NCBI GenBank assembly: GCA_017355425.1
Contig: CP070233.1
Location: forward strand, 1,715,501 to 1,779,500
Direction: 5' to 3'
Length of the DNA stretch: 64,000 nt
From: Dolichospermum sp. DET69
GTDB taxonomy: Bacteria > Cyanobacteriota > Cyanobacteriia > Cyanobacteriales > Nostocaceae
Made by a program: the position numbers and the translations under genes. Below are positions 53,357-61,571 of this stretch, piece after piece. A model generated the notes under the pieces. That model saw only the letters and a program-made list of their open reading frames with translations. It searched no databases and was not told the origin of the DNA. Positions within the stretch are counted from its first letter, which is position 1. Every line of letters starts with the position of its first letter.

Positions 53357-54037
53357 TTAAACTTCTTCTTCTAAAGCTTTCTTGGCTATTTTAGTGACAT
53401 AAACTGTGACAGCAATTGTCGCTATCAATCCAATAATTTGAATTACCCAGTGTAGGATCATATTACTAGGTTGATTTTTACTACCAATTAAGGCTATGTC
53501 TCCTGCTAAAGATCCAAGATAAACATACATAATTGTTCCAGGAATCATCCCCACTGAACCCAGAAAATAGTCTGAAAAAGAAACACTAGTAATCCCTAAA
53601 GCATAGTTTAATAAGTTAAAGGGAAAGAGGGGAGAAAGTCGCATTAATAAGACAATTTTTAACCCCTTTTTACTTACGGCTTGATCAATAGTTGCAAATT
53701 TTTTGTAACTCGATATTTTTTCTTTTACCCAACCTTTAGCTAAATAACGTCCTACTAAAAATGCTGCTGTAGCGCCTAATGTAGCCCCAACAAAGACATA
53801 TAAAGAACCCCAGGTTATACTAAAGATTACCCCAGCCCCCAAGGTGAGGATTGATGCTGGTAAAAAAGCTAAAGTAGCTATAATATAGATACCAATAAAT
53901 ACTATTCCTCCTACAGCACCTAGGCTATTAATCCACTGTAAAGTATTTTGTAAAAATTCTTGAAGATTGAGAGAAGATATGTGAATAAATTCTTGTGCTA
54001 CAGCAACATCTATTTCTGATAAAAATACAACCATCAT
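53357..54037 (-). CDS. TVP38/TMEM64 (DedA-like) membrane protein
   Basis: 226 residues, about five membrane helices with the SNARE-associated/VTT motifs AFLPASILTLGAGVIF, GATLGATAAFLVGRYLA, and RLSPLFPFNLLNYALG followed by GTIMYVYLGS. The DedA/VTT superfamily includes lipid scramblases and transport proteins. An N-terminal signal-like segment precedes it. Its start is 9 bp after the glycosyltransferase stop, so it is co-transcribed with that gene. Confidence 0.85.
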   Translation of the reverse strand: MMVVFLSEIDVAVAQEFIHISSLNLQEFLQNTLQWINSLGAVGGIVFIGIYIIATLAFLPASILTLGAGVIFSITWGSLYVFVGATLGATAAFLVGRYLAKGWVKEKISSYKKFATIDQAVSKKGLKIVLLMRLSPLFPFNLLNYALGITSVSFSDYFLGSVGMIPGTIMYVYLGSLAGDIALIGSKNQPSNMILHWVIQIIGLIATIAVTVYVTKIAKKALEEEV

Positions 54038-54046
54038 AAAAATTAT

Positions 54047-54763
54047 CTACAATTTTGGGGAGGAATACCAATTACGAATTTGCTGGGGGGAAACACCGAG
54101 TAAATAAGCAATGACAATAATTTGATTCAAAATGGTGGTTTGGATAATTCCTTTTTTTAACCATCTGCGAGGTGAAGTAATTACAGGTGTTGATAATAGA
54201 TAAATTTTTCCCATAGTTTTTAATTTTCTGATCAGTTCAAAGTCTTCCATAATTGGTATTTGGGGAAAATTACCAACTTGCTGAAATACATCTTTAGTTA
54301 GGAAAATACCTTGATCACCATAGGGCATTTGCCATAGATGCGATCGCCATTTTACACCAAATTCGACTAAACGCAACCCCAAATTCGGGGCATTTATCCG
54401 CAAAGCAAATGCACCAGCCACAATTCCTGGTTTTGCTAAGGTTGTCCGCATCATTTGCTCAAAATTTATCGGTAAACGAGTATCTGCATGGAGAAACAGC
54501 AGAATTTCCCCACTAGCAGCCATAGCACCCGCATTCATTTGATTAGCACGTCCAGGAGGAGAAATAAGCACTTTAACATTTAAGGATTTAGCTATGAATA
54601 ATGTTTCATCTTTTGAACCACCATCAACTACAATTATTTCTACATTATTACTAAATTGACTGCTAATAATTGTTTCTTTAATATTACCCGCTTCATTGAG
54701 TGTGGGGATAATAATAGAAATTAAACCGTTGTTAATATTGTGATTTGTAATTTCTGCCATCAT
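54047..54763 (-). CDS. TIGR04283-family glycosyltransferase
   Basis: 238 residues, GT-A fold family 2. ISIIIPTLNEAGNIKETI, the nucleotide-sugar motif IIVVDGGSKDETL, and the metal-binding FLHADTRLP are present, followed by QMPYGDQGIFL and MEDFELIRKL. Genes of this type are linked to arsenosugar biosynthesis in cyanobacteria. Start at 54,763 or the second ATG at 54,760; it is 5 bp after the small membrane protein gene. Confidence 0.82.
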   Translation of the reverse strand: MMAEITNHNINNGLISIIIPTLNEAGNIKETIISSQFSNNVEIIVVDGGSKDETLFIAKSLNVKVLISPPGRANQMNAGAMAASGEILLFLHADTRLPINFEQMMRTTLAKPGIVAGAFALRINAPNLGLRLVEFGVKWRSHLWQMPYGDQGIFLTKDVFQQVGNFPQIPIMEDFELIRKLKTMGKIYLLSTPVITSPRRWLKKGIIQTTILNQIIVIAYLLGVSPQQIRNWYSSPKL

Positions 54764-54768
54764 AGTGA

Positions 54769-55005
54769 TTAAGGATGTTTTTCGATATTATCTAAAACAC
54801 CACTACGAATCATCATTTGTGGCCAAATGAATATAAAAAATCCCATCCAAATTGATAAGGGAATAGCAACTAAAATTGTCAACCAAATAATTTTAAATAC
54901 TAACCAACTCCCAGTAATTAATGTGACAGCGGTGAGGATAATTGACCAAGGCTGACACCACCAAGGTTTGAATTTCCAAGGACTAATTATTTGTTGTTCA
55001 GACAT
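54769..55005 (-). CDS. Small two-helix membrane protein, DUF6737-like
   Basis: 78 residues: polar start with KFKPWWCQPWSIIL, then two membrane helices. The tryptophan-rich entry and length match a short conserved cyanobacterial family I recall as DUF6737. First gene of the glycosyltransferase-TVP38 unit (gaps of 5 and 9 bp). Confidence 0.6.
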   Translation of the reverse strand: MSEQQIISPWKFKPWWCQPWSIILTAVTLITGSWLVFKIIWLTILVAIPLSIWMGFFIFIWPQMMIRSGVLDNIEKHP

Positions 55006-55098
55006 CTTTGTGTTTAAAAAATTATGTTTATGAATGCAGGAGTAGAAAGAAAGTAAAAAATGGAAAGCAAGAAGTTGAAAAAATAATTTATGGCTGGT

Positions 55099-55578
55099 TT
55101 ACCTACCGTCAGGATTCCACTTATTTAGAGGTATGTATTGATTTTGAATTAAATCCAAAGCTTCAATTACACCACTAGGACTCAATACACGAAACCAGTA
55201 AATTGGACTGGTACTTTTATCGGAGTGAGTCTCAAACACTCTAATCACATAATAAGCTGTATCCGCAGTAGGAGAACTCTCAACCATTGAGGAAACCCGG
55301 ATACTTCCTCTGGATAGTCTTTTAATCTCCCGCGCTTTTCGTTGCACTTGTGGTAGATTTTGGACTAAATCTAGAGCTTTTTTTGCATCTAATTCAGAAC
55401 CTTGTAGAAAGTTGGTGTTATTTGCCTGAGCTAGAAATTGAGTAGAAGCAAATGTCTTGTGACTCGGATTTGTAAAACCTTGATCAATAGTAGAATGTGC
55501 TAATAACACTACAACTAATGAAGCTAGTAAAGGGTAATAGGTGATTTTTTTTGTGGAGTTACTCCTAAGTATTTCCAT
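55099..55578 (-). CDS. Secreted hypothetical protein
   Basis: 159 residues with a hydrophobic N-terminal segment (YPLLASLVVVLLAHS) that may be a signal peptide with a cleavage site near FLAQAN. The mature part contains ALDLVQNLPQVQRKAREIKR and a strand-rich tail (AYYVIRVFE...YWFRVLSPSGVIEALD), resembling a PepSY-like or cystatin-like fold. No family claimed. Confidence 0.5.
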   Translation of the reverse strand: MEILRSNSTKKITYYPLLASLVVVLLAHSTIDQGFTNPSHKTFASTQFLAQANNTNFLQGSELDAKKALDLVQNLPQVQRKAREIKRLSRGSIRVSSMVESSPTADTAYYVIRVFETHSDKSTSPIYWFRVLSPSGVIEALDLIQNQYIPLNKWNPDGR

Positions 55579-55680
55579 TTATTTTTTTCAGCTTTTATCG
55601 TGTACATAAGTATTATATCAGTAGTGATCCCCATCTATATCAATTTTTTTTAAAATACAACTAGTAGAGCGCAGCGGAAC

Positions 55681-55940
55681 AATTAAATATAATATAGGCA
55701 GGCAGGATGCCCACATGAGGACAAGACTTGGGAAGGCAGACAAGGAAGGGAGGAAAACTGGTCAAGAAAGGGATGATTGGTCATAAAACAACCCATAAAT
55801 TGAGTATTTTGTAGATAAAATCCTCCTTGTCTACTATCTCTCCTTGTCTTCCTAATCTTGCTTTTATGGGGTGGGCTTGGTGGATACCCAGGAGTCAACA
55901 ATATTATTTTAATATTTATTTCAGACCATCTACTTACTTA
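55681..55940 (+). repeat. Dispersed repeat interrupted by a MITE-like element
   Basis: The outer halves equal the repeat at 46,221-46,345. In the middle, from about 55,716 to 55,870, is the second copy of the roughly 150-bp element seen inverted at 4190-4345 (GAGGACAAGACTTGGGAAGG ... CTTGTCTTCCTAATCTTGC). Comparison of filled and near-empty copies shows nested insertion. Confidence 0.75.
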
Positions 55941-55989
55941 ATCAAATTTCTAAATTTTGCATTTCTGACGGGAGCAGTAAGCTCTATTT

Positions 55990-56075
55990 TGAATTTGTTA
56001 GTTTTGAATCAAATTTTACATAATAATTATTCTGAGACGATTAACTTTAAATTAACTGAGATATTGCATCATTAA
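55990..56075 (+). pseudogene. Truncated HicB/DUF1902-type antitoxin remnant
   Basis: The open frame ends LLVLNQILHNNYSETINF followed by KLTEILHH and TAA. This matches the C-terminal half of the HicB-like gene at 57,764 (LLVLNQIVPHNYAGTINFEL). The N-terminal half is missing and the frame upstream runs into repeat sequence, so this is a decayed copy. Confidence 0.65.
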
Positions 56076-56246
56076 GAACTTTTTTTACCTCTTTTTCCTA
56101 TTCATTTTTAATAATAAGTTATTAGTAACTTTGACTACTTTTCGTATTTTTTAAAGAGTTCCAAATAAACGGCAAAACCTATCATAATTTTGTTACATAT
56201 TTGTTAAGAAAGGTTACACGACTCTTAACAAAAGGAAATATTTTTT
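56076..56246. other. Leader of the NDH-2 gene
   Basis: AT-rich intergenic DNA without a gene. TTGTTAAGAAAGGTTACACGACTCTTAACAA at about 56,202-56,232 contains TTGTTAAGA / TCTTAACAA, a 9-bp perfect inverted repeat ending 15 bp before the start codon, a good candidate operator or transcript hairpin. Confidence 0.55.
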
Positions 56247-57602
56247 ATGGTTGTTCCCAGTGAGAAAAATGCACCACATGAGGTTGTCATCATTGGTGGT
56301 GGCTTTGGTGGACTGTATGCAGCTAAGGCTCTTGGTAAAACAAATGTAAATGTTACTCTCATTGATAAACGTAATTTTCACCTATTTCAGCCACTTTTAT
56401 ATCAAGTTGCCACAGGTACGTTATCACCTTCTGATATTTCCGCACCATTGCGATCTGTATTCAGCAAAAGCAAAAATACAAAAGTGTTGTTGGGAGAAGT
56501 AAAGAATATTGATCCCAAGGCACAACAAGTTATTTTGGGTGATGAAATAATACCTTATGATACCTTAATTGTGGCCACAGGTGCGAAGCATTCCTATTTT
56601 GGTAAGGATAACTGGAAAGAATTTGCTCCTGGTTTAAAAACTGTGGAAGATGCTCTAGAAATGCGTCGGCGGATATTTTCGGCATTTGAATCCGCAGAAA
56701 AGGAAACTGATCCTGAAAAACGCCGGGCTTTCTTAACTTTTGTGATTGTGGGGGGAGGTCCGACTGGTGTAGAATTATCAGGAGCGATCGCTGAATTAGC
56801 ATACCAAACTCTCAAAGAAGATTTCCGCAACATCGACACTTCAGAAGCGAAAATTATCCTATTGCAAGGGGGCGATCACATTCTCCCACACATTGCCCCA
56901 GAATTATCGAAAGTAGCAATAGAATCTTTACAAAAATTGGGTGTGGTTATTCACACTCAAACCAGAGTCACAAATATTGAAAATGACATCGTTACTTTCA
57001 AGCAAAACAATGAATTGACAGAAATTCCCTCAAAAACTATCTTGTGGGCAGCAGGTGTGCAAGGTTCGGCTTTGGGGAAAATTCTCGCAGAACGGACAGA
57101 CGTAGAATGTGATTTCTCTGCCAGAGTAATTGTAGAACCTGACTTGAGTATCAAGGGTTATAAAAACATTTTCGTAATTGGAGATCTAGCCAATTTCTCC
57201 CATCAAAATGACAAACCCTTACCTGGTGTTGCACCTGTCGCCAAACAACAAGGAGAGTATGTAGGTAAACTCATTAAACGACGGCTTAAAGGTCATACTT
57301 TGCCAGACTTTCGTTATACCGACGTGGGTAGTTTGGCGATGATTGGGCAAAATTTAGCTGTTGTAGATTTAGGTTTTATTAAACTTACAGGTTTCCTAGC
57401 TTGGATATTTTGGTTAATAATTCATATCTACTTCTTAATTGAGTTTGACACTAAATTATTAGTAGTAATTCAATGGGCGTGGAATTATACTACTCGTAAT
57501 CGTCGTTCTCGATTGATTACAGGTAAAGCTGTTAGACCAAAAAGTGTTAACAATAGCAGTCATTCCCCAACTACAGAAAAGAAGCAGCCAGCCAAACTCT
57601 AA
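56247..57602 (+). CDS. ndb: Type II NADH dehydrogenase (NDH-2)
   Basis: 451 residues, single-subunit flavoprotein passing electrons from NAD(P)H to plastoquinone without proton pumping. FAD motif VVIIGGGFGGLYAAKAL, quinone-site region FHLFQPLLYQVATGTLSP, NADH motif VIVGGGPTGVELSGAIAELA, FVIGDLA, and PVAKQQGEYVGKLI. Near the C-terminus a hydrophobic stretch (GFLAWIFWLIIHIYFL) probably attaches it to the membrane. An inverted repeat lies just upstream. Confidence 0.88.
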   Translation: MVVPSEKNAPHEVVIIGGGFGGLYAAKALGKTNVNVTLIDKRNFHLFQPLLYQVATGTLSPSDISAPLRSVFSKSKNTKVLLGEVKNIDPKAQQVILGDEIIPYDTLIVATGAKHSYFGKDNWKEFAPGLKTVEDALEMRRRIFSAFESAEKETDPEKRRAFLTFVIVGGGPTGVELSGAIAELAYQTLKEDFRNIDTSEAKIILLQGGDHILPHIAPELSKVAIESLQKLGVVIHTQTRVTNIENDIVTFKQNNELTEIPSKTILWAAGVQGSALGKILAERTDVECDFSARVIVEPDLSIKGYKNIFVIGDLANFSHQNDKPLPGVAPVAKQQGEYVGKLIKRRLKGHTLPDFRYTDVGSLAMIGQNLAVVDLGFIKLTGFLAWIFWLIIHIYFLIEFDTKLLVVIQWAWNYTTRNRRSRLITGKAVRPKSVNNSSHSPTTEKKQPAKL

Positions 57603-57714
57603 GATTTGTGGTTTGTAGTAGCACGGCATCAAATTCCATCTGCAAATCCGCCATTCCTTCAACACTGAATTCAATTAGTGTGAGGTGGCGGTTTTAATTG
57701 TGAAAATTGCCATA

Positions 57715-57765
57715 TTTGTGATATAATAAATCCAGTTTTATCAATTTACCAAAACTTTTGATAAT
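57715..57765 (+). promoter_or_regulatory. Duplicated leader, copy 1 (hicBA)
   Basis: 51 bp preceding HicB, 47 of 51 identical to 59,406-59,456, which precedes the vapBC pair. It holds GATATAATAAAT (a -10-like TATAAT) and then TTATCAA ... TTGATAA, an inverted repeat that could be an operator bound by the antitoxin. In copy 1 the last three bases overlap the HicB start codon. Confidence 0.65.
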
Positions 57766-58006
57766 GACACAAATTACATATAAAGTTGAAGCCTTTTGGG
57801 ATGCAGAAGCAGAAGTTTGGGTGGCAACAAGCGAAGATATCCCAGGTTTGGTAACAGAAACTTCTACAATTGATATTTTAACAGAAAAGTTACGAGTAAT
57901 GATTCCAGAATTGTTAGTCTTGAATCAAATTGTCCCTCATAATTATGCGGGTACAATTAATTTTGAGTTAATTAGTCATCGTCAAGAATTGATTCAGGTA
58001 GCGTAA
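57764..58006 (+). CDS. HicB-like/DUF1902 antitoxin
   Basis: 80 residues: QITYKVEAFWDAEAEVWVAT followed by SEDIPGLVTETSTIDILTEK, the HicB-type partial RNase-H fold that binds HicA. The TTG at 57,758 is in frame, but ATG at 57,764 is preferred. Three bases separate its stop from the HicA start. A truncated copy is at 55,990-56,075. Confidence 0.8.
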   Translation: MTQITYKVEAFWDAEAEVWVATSEDIPGLVTETSTIDILTEKLRVMIPELLVLNQIVPHNYAGTINFELISHRQELIQVA

Positions 58007-58009
58007 TAG

Positions 58010-58207
58010 ATGAGTACATCATTTACACCTGAATTGAAAAAGCTGCTTTTAGAAGCAAATTGCTATTTTGAAAAGCAAGGTAAAGGAGATCATGAAATTT
58101 GGTATAGTCCAATTACAGAACGTCGGTTTGTCGTTGATAGTTGTATCAAGTCCCGGCATACTGCTAATATAGTTTTGAAACAAGCTGGATTACCTAAATA
58201 TTTTTAA
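58010..58207 (+). CDS. hicA: HicA-family mRNA interferase toxin
   Basis: 65 residues, dsRBD-like fold. The toxin signature is GKGDHEIWYSP, with the catalytic histidine, followed by RRFVVDSCIKSRHTANIVLKQAG. It forms a pair with the upstream HicB-like gene in the antitoxin-toxin order, which is one of the two known arrangements. Confidence 0.85.
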   Translation: MSTSFTPELKKLLLEANCYFEKQGKGDHEIWYSPITERRFVVDSCIKSRHTANIVLKQAGLPKYF

Positions 58208-58227
58208 CTTAGATAAATCAAGTTTTT

Positions 58228-58348
58228 TGTAGGTTGGGTAGAACGAAGTGAAACCCAACACCACCCACCAGGATATTATAACTAATAATGTTGGGTTGCG
58301 CTTCGCTTTATAATTAATGTTGGGTTTCCTTGCGTCAACCCAACCTAC
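58228..58348. repeat. AACCCAACC/GGTTGGGTT repeat with CACCCACCAGG arm
   Basis: TAGGTTGGGTAGAACGAAG-TGAAACCCAAC, then ACCACCCACCAGGATATTAT, then ATGTTGGGTTTCCTTGCGTC-AACCCAACCTAC. Compared with 60,114-60,170 this copy has about 33 extra bases (a partial duplication of TAATGTTGGGTT). Lies between hicA and a convergent antitoxin gene. Confidence 0.75.
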
Positions 58349-58563
58349 GGGGTAAGTCCACTTAATGCTTCTTTTATTCCCTGATGAATACCTTCAATTA
58401 CAATTTCTGTGGGTGTTTCTTCAAAAGCTGAATTTTTCTCTAATGGGAAAATAGATTTTTTAAGAAGTTGGAGTGCATAAGTTTCTACAGAAAGACCTTG
58501 TTGTTGTGCTTGCTGTGTTAAATACTGTTCTAATTCTGGTGGTAAGCTGAGGGTTAGTTTCAT
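58345..58563 (-). CDS. Orphan ribbon-helix-helix antitoxin-like protein
   Basis: 72 residues beginning MKLTLSLPPELEQYLTQQAQ, a CopG/RHH-type DNA-binding strand and helix, then GLSVETYALQLLKKSIF. No toxin gene is adjacent on the same strand. The stop lies at the edge of the 58,228-58,348 repeat, so the C-terminus (GLTP) may be repeat-derived. Confidence 0.62.
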   Translation of the reverse strand: MKLTLSLPPELEQYLTQQAQQQGLSVETYALQLLKKSIFPLEKNSAFEETPTEIVIEGIHQGIKEALSGLTP

Positions 58564-58611
58564 AAGTCTATTGTGAGTAAATCTATCTATTTTTAGCTTG
58601 GTAAAAATAAA

Positions 58612-58941
58612 CTAACTCGTAAGTTTCAAAGCAGCAGCTAAAATATCATCATCAGATTCCATCTCATCTAAATTATCCACCTTCATCTTTTCCATAATTT
58701 GACGATGAGTGATTTCATATTGAGCATTTACTAAAGTACGTGCTATTTGATAGGTGATTTTTTGCCAATCTTCAGGTGAAGCTATTACCTCTATATGTTG
58801 CAATGCTGCATAAGCCTCTGCTGGTAGCTTTGGGAAAAATTTCAAAGCTAAATTAATATTTTGTGCTTGTGTTTGTTCGGCTATTTTAGACAAATCTATC
58901 ATCACCCCATCGGTATAAGTCAATCTAGTTTCTTCAGACAT
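58612..58941 (-). CDS. Hypothetical protein
   Basis: 109 residues from ATG 58,941, chosen over 59,019 because AAGGAA lies six bases upstream and the first 26 codons of the longer frame look unrelated. Mostly helical, with KLPAEAYAALQHIEVIASPE in the middle and an acidic end (NLDEMESDDDILAAALKL). No family recognised. It is flanked by toxin-antitoxin genes but need not be one. Confidence 0.45.
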   Translation of the reverse strand: MSEETRLTYTDGVMIDLSKIAEQTQAQNINLALKFFPKLPAEAYAALQHIEVIASPEDWQKITYQIARTLVNAQYEITHRQIMEKMKVDNLDEMESDDDILAAALKLTS

Positions 58942-59072
58942 ATAAATTCCTTGTGAACTTTGTGGTACAATAAAAACTGTGGTTTCTCTCAAATTAGAAA
59001 TGGCTAAGATTAAATACACCTAACTATATATTCATTAATAAATTATTTTATCAAGTTAAATCTTATTTTAAA

Positions 59073-59354
59073 ATGCTTCAACCACAAAATTTAATACGGT
59101 TATGTCTTGATCTTAACATCTGGTGTGCATCTTTGCTGTCGGATAGGAAAGGAAAGCAAAATTCATCCAGTCAAAGTTTAGTTACAATCATCAGGCAAGG
59201 CTATTGTGAAATAGGGTTAGTACAGTTAATTATATCTTGGGGTATGATTAACCGTTTACGCTCAGTTCTTGAGGAACAGTTAAGTATTCCTACACCATTA
59301 GTTGATTCTTATCTATCTGCAATTATTAATTATACCCAACTCGACCTTATTTAA
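59073..59354 (+). pseudogene. N-terminal half of a PIN-domain protein
   Basis: 93 codons. LIRLCLDLNIWCASLLSDRK carries the first PIN aspartate, and GYCEIGLVQLIISWGMINRL matches the second helix region of a PIN family common in cyanobacteria (usually nearly twice this length, from memory). The frame ends shortly after, so the later acidic residues are missing. Probably truncated. Confidence 0.55.
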
Positions 59355-59405
59355 AATATATTTCCAGTCAATAAAAAATAAAGTTTTCTTATGAAAGGTA
59401 AAATG

Positions 59406-59456
59406 TTTGTGATAAAATAAATCTAGTTTTATCAATTTATCAAAATTTTTGATAAT
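59406..59456 (+). promoter_or_regulatory. Duplicated leader, copy 2 (vapBC)
   Basis: TTTGTGATAAAATAAATCTA-GTTTTATCAA followed by TTTATCAAAATTTTTGATAAT. It matches 57,715-57,765 at 47 of 51 positions. The TTATCAA/TTGATAA arms are kept. It starts 65 bp before the antitoxin start. Confidence 0.65.
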
Positions 59457-59470
59457 ATCGACAAAAATCT

Positions 59471-59716
59471 ATGACTAATCTCTTACAACAAGCTTATGCT
59501 GTCGTCTCACGGCTACCTGAAGATGAACAGAATGAAATTGCTCAACTGATTTTCCAGCAATTAGCACAGCGTCAACAACTACTGCATCCAAAAAATGTAG
59601 ATTTTATGCAATTTGCTGGTATTGCGAATGCTGAAGAAACTATACTTTTACAAAACCTCGAACATGAGATTGAAGAACAAAGATTACTAGACTTGCAAAG
59701 GCAAATTGAACTGTGA
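59471..59716 (+). CDS. Antitoxin of a VapBC-type pair
   Basis: 81 residues, helical: LPEDEQNEIAQLIFQQLAQR opens, then a region contacting toxin (EETILLQNLEHEIEEQR). Reads like the DUF2281/antitoxin-linked small proteins of cyanobacteria. Its TGA overlaps the GTG start of the PIN gene (GTGA), supporting translational coupling. Confidence 0.7.
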   Translation: MTNLLQQAYAVVSRLPEDEQNEIAQLIFQQLAQRQQLLHPKNVDFMQFAGIANAEETILLQNLEHEIEEQRLLDLQRQIEL

Positions 59717-60135
59717 AAAAAGCTTTACTAGATACTAATATCCTCTCATATTTTCTTCGAGGTGAAACACAAGTTGTCAAAAGATTCCGTGAATATCAAC
59801 AATTTCACACCTATTTAACTTTTTCTGTTCTTACTTACTACGAAATCAAAAGTGGATTGCTGTACAAAGATGCTAAAAATCTTTTGCAGCAATTTGAAAT
59901 TCTTGCCAATAGCAGCGAGATTGTACCGCTTGATATAGATACAGCTAATGTTGCCAGTATTATTTATCAAGATTTACGTCAAAGAGGTTTATTAATTACT
60001 CCTATTGACTTACTGATTGGAGCATCAGCAATTAATAATAAAAGCGTTTTAATCACTGCTAATATTAAACACTTTCAAAATATCCCTAATTTGGAATATG
60101 ACAATTGGATAGCACCACCCACCAGGATATTATAA
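59713..60135 (+). CDS. vapC: PIN-domain toxin VapC
   Basis: 140 residues. ALLDTNILSYFLRGE carries the first aspartate, SVLTYYEIKSGL the conserved glutamate, and PIDLLIGASAINNK the later aspartate, a complete PIN site. It starts at GTG overlapping the antitoxin stop. The last six codons (PPTRIL) and stop lie within a dispersed AACCCAACC-type repeat that continues to 60,170, so the natural C-terminus may have been replaced. Confidence 0.85.
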   Translation: MKKALLDTNILSYFLRGETQVVKRFREYQQFHTYLTFSVLTYYEIKSGLLYKDAKNLLQQFEILANSSEIVPLDIDTANVASIIYQDLRQRGLLITPIDLLIGASAINNKSVLITANIKHFQNIPNLEYDNWIAPPTRIL

Positions 60136-60170
60136 TTAATGTTGGGTTTCCTTACGTCAACCCAACCTAC
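60114..60170. repeat. ACCACCCACCAGG/GTTGGGTT repeat at the vapC end
   Basis: ACCACCCACCAGGATATTAT-AATTAATGTTGGGTTTCC and TTACGTCAACCCAACCTAC. It equals the core of 58,260-58,348 without the 33-base insertion. Its first 22 bases are coding in vapC. Confidence 0.75.
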
Positions 60171-60219
60171 ATTTGCTACATTTACCAGAATATGATAGGA
60201 TAATTTGCGTTCTTTGAAT

Positions 60220-61527
60220 ATGCAGTTTATGTTAGATAATATAGTTGAAATTAGATTAGGAATTAAACCCAACTTAAATGAAAGTAGAAATACTATCAAT
60301 GGAAGTAGGAGGAATATTATTTGTACATTTAAAGGAGCAGGGGGCAGTATTTCCACACTGGAGAATCGAGTAGGAGATACTACTTATAGTGGGATTATTC
60401 CTTTTCAGAAAATTATTGATCATGAATATCTCGATAAATCAATAACTCATAATTTATTAGCTTTACAAAATGGTAATATCTTAGATTTAAGTCAGCCGCA
60501 AGTTTATAATCATCAAACATATTTACCTAATAAAATTAGATATAAAATTGATGATGATTATTCGCAATGGGATGATTTAGTATCAAAACTAGAAAGCATA
60601 GATGAACAATTAACGCTGAGTTTATATTTTGATATATCCAGAATTAATACCAGTAATTACCAAGTTATTCAAATCAAAGAAGAATCTTATTTAAACATAG
60701 TTATTAATCCCCTTTTATTTGCAATTAAAAAAGAAGTTTATTGGCTTCCAGAAGCAGGACAACCTTTACCATTTTCCAGATATGAAGATATAGAAGGTAA
60801 TTTTGGTTTTTATGGAAATGATCAACTTTATCCTATACCCATAAGAATATTAGATGTTGTTTGTAAAGACTATAGTGCTAATACTTTATATTCTACAGAT
60901 ACACCTGAATATGAAATTGGTGATGCTTCAGTTAAAAGAGTTATGTTAGCTTTAGAAAAGTTAGAAAATATCACAGCTTATCCCACAGGTGAAAATAGTA
61001 TTGCTGATATTAAATTAAAATGGGATTTAATTGTGAAAGTCCATGACAAAAATTATCCATTACAAATTAAATCTAGTAAATCTCAAGCTCAAGAAGATTG
61101 GCAAATATACAAGGAATTATGGTCAGATAGACAAATTCCATTTCTTCCCGCTATTGTCTGGACAAATTTCGCTTCATCAATAGATGCAATAGCAAAACAA
61201 TTTGCTCAATTATTTGATGTGGAGTTTAAAAAAGAATTACCGATAGTTAATAATAACATCAATAGTCAAATAGTTAAAAATAAAGATCAGATACCTGAAC
61301 ATATTGATCAAGTTGGGACTGGAAAAAAAGCACATAAATATTTATTGAAAGCATTGTTTGAAACTGCTGAAAAAGGAACTTGGAATAAAGCAGTTGAAGA
61401 TTTATTACAGGAAATTGTTGATAGAGGAAAAAACCCAGCTTATCAGTTAATTAATCATTGTCGCACGATTGCGAAAGCTCGAACTATGCAAGCTGAAACA
61501 TTGAAAAATCAGGAACAGAATCAATAA
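60220..61527 (+). CDS. Unknown protein with a possible PD-(D/E)XK-like nuclease core
   Basis: 435 residues from ATG 60,220 (TTG at 60,205 and ATG at 60,229 are alternatives). The N-terminal 230 residues are not recognised. At about residues 245-290 a helix (KRVMLALEKLENITAYP) is followed by D269 (KWDLIVKVHDKNYP) and Q282-x-K284 (LQIKSS), a D-x(12)-QxK arrangement of the kind seen in restriction-like nucleases. The rest is helical, and the C-terminus (about 370-435) is charged. Low GC and neighbours suggest an accessory gene. Confidence 0.5.
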   Translation: MQFMLDNIVEIRLGIKPNLNESRNTINGSRRNIICTFKGAGGSISTLENRVGDTTYSGIIPFQKIIDHEYLDKSITHNLLALQNGNILDLSQPQVYNHQTYLPNKIRYKIDDDYSQWDDLVSKLESIDEQLTLSLYFDISRINTSNYQVIQIKEESYLNIVINPLLFAIKKEVYWLPEAGQPLPFSRYEDIEGNFGFYGNDQLYPIPIRILDVVCKDYSANTLYSTDTPEYEIGDASVKRVMLALEKLENITAYPTGENSIADIKLKWDLIVKVHDKNYPLQIKSSKSQAQEDWQIYKELWSDRQIPFLPAIVWTNFASSIDAIAKQFAQLFDVEFKKELPIVNNNINSQIVKNKDQIPEHIDQVGTGKKAHKYLLKALFETAEKGTWNKAVEDLLQEIVDRGKNPAYQLINHCRTIAKARTMQAETLKNQEQNQ

Positions 61528-61571
61528 GATTAAAAATTGTGGTTAACTTCTATGTTAGATGGTAAATATAT

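Noticed and set aside
55827-56075. 82-codon plus-strand frame as a full gene
   Set aside because: Its first half is MITE and repeat sequence; only the last 28 codons resemble a protein, so it is listed as a HicB remnant.
60075-60356. 93-codon minus-strand frame across the vapC end
   Set aside because: Covers repeat DNA and the antisense of two better-supported genes.
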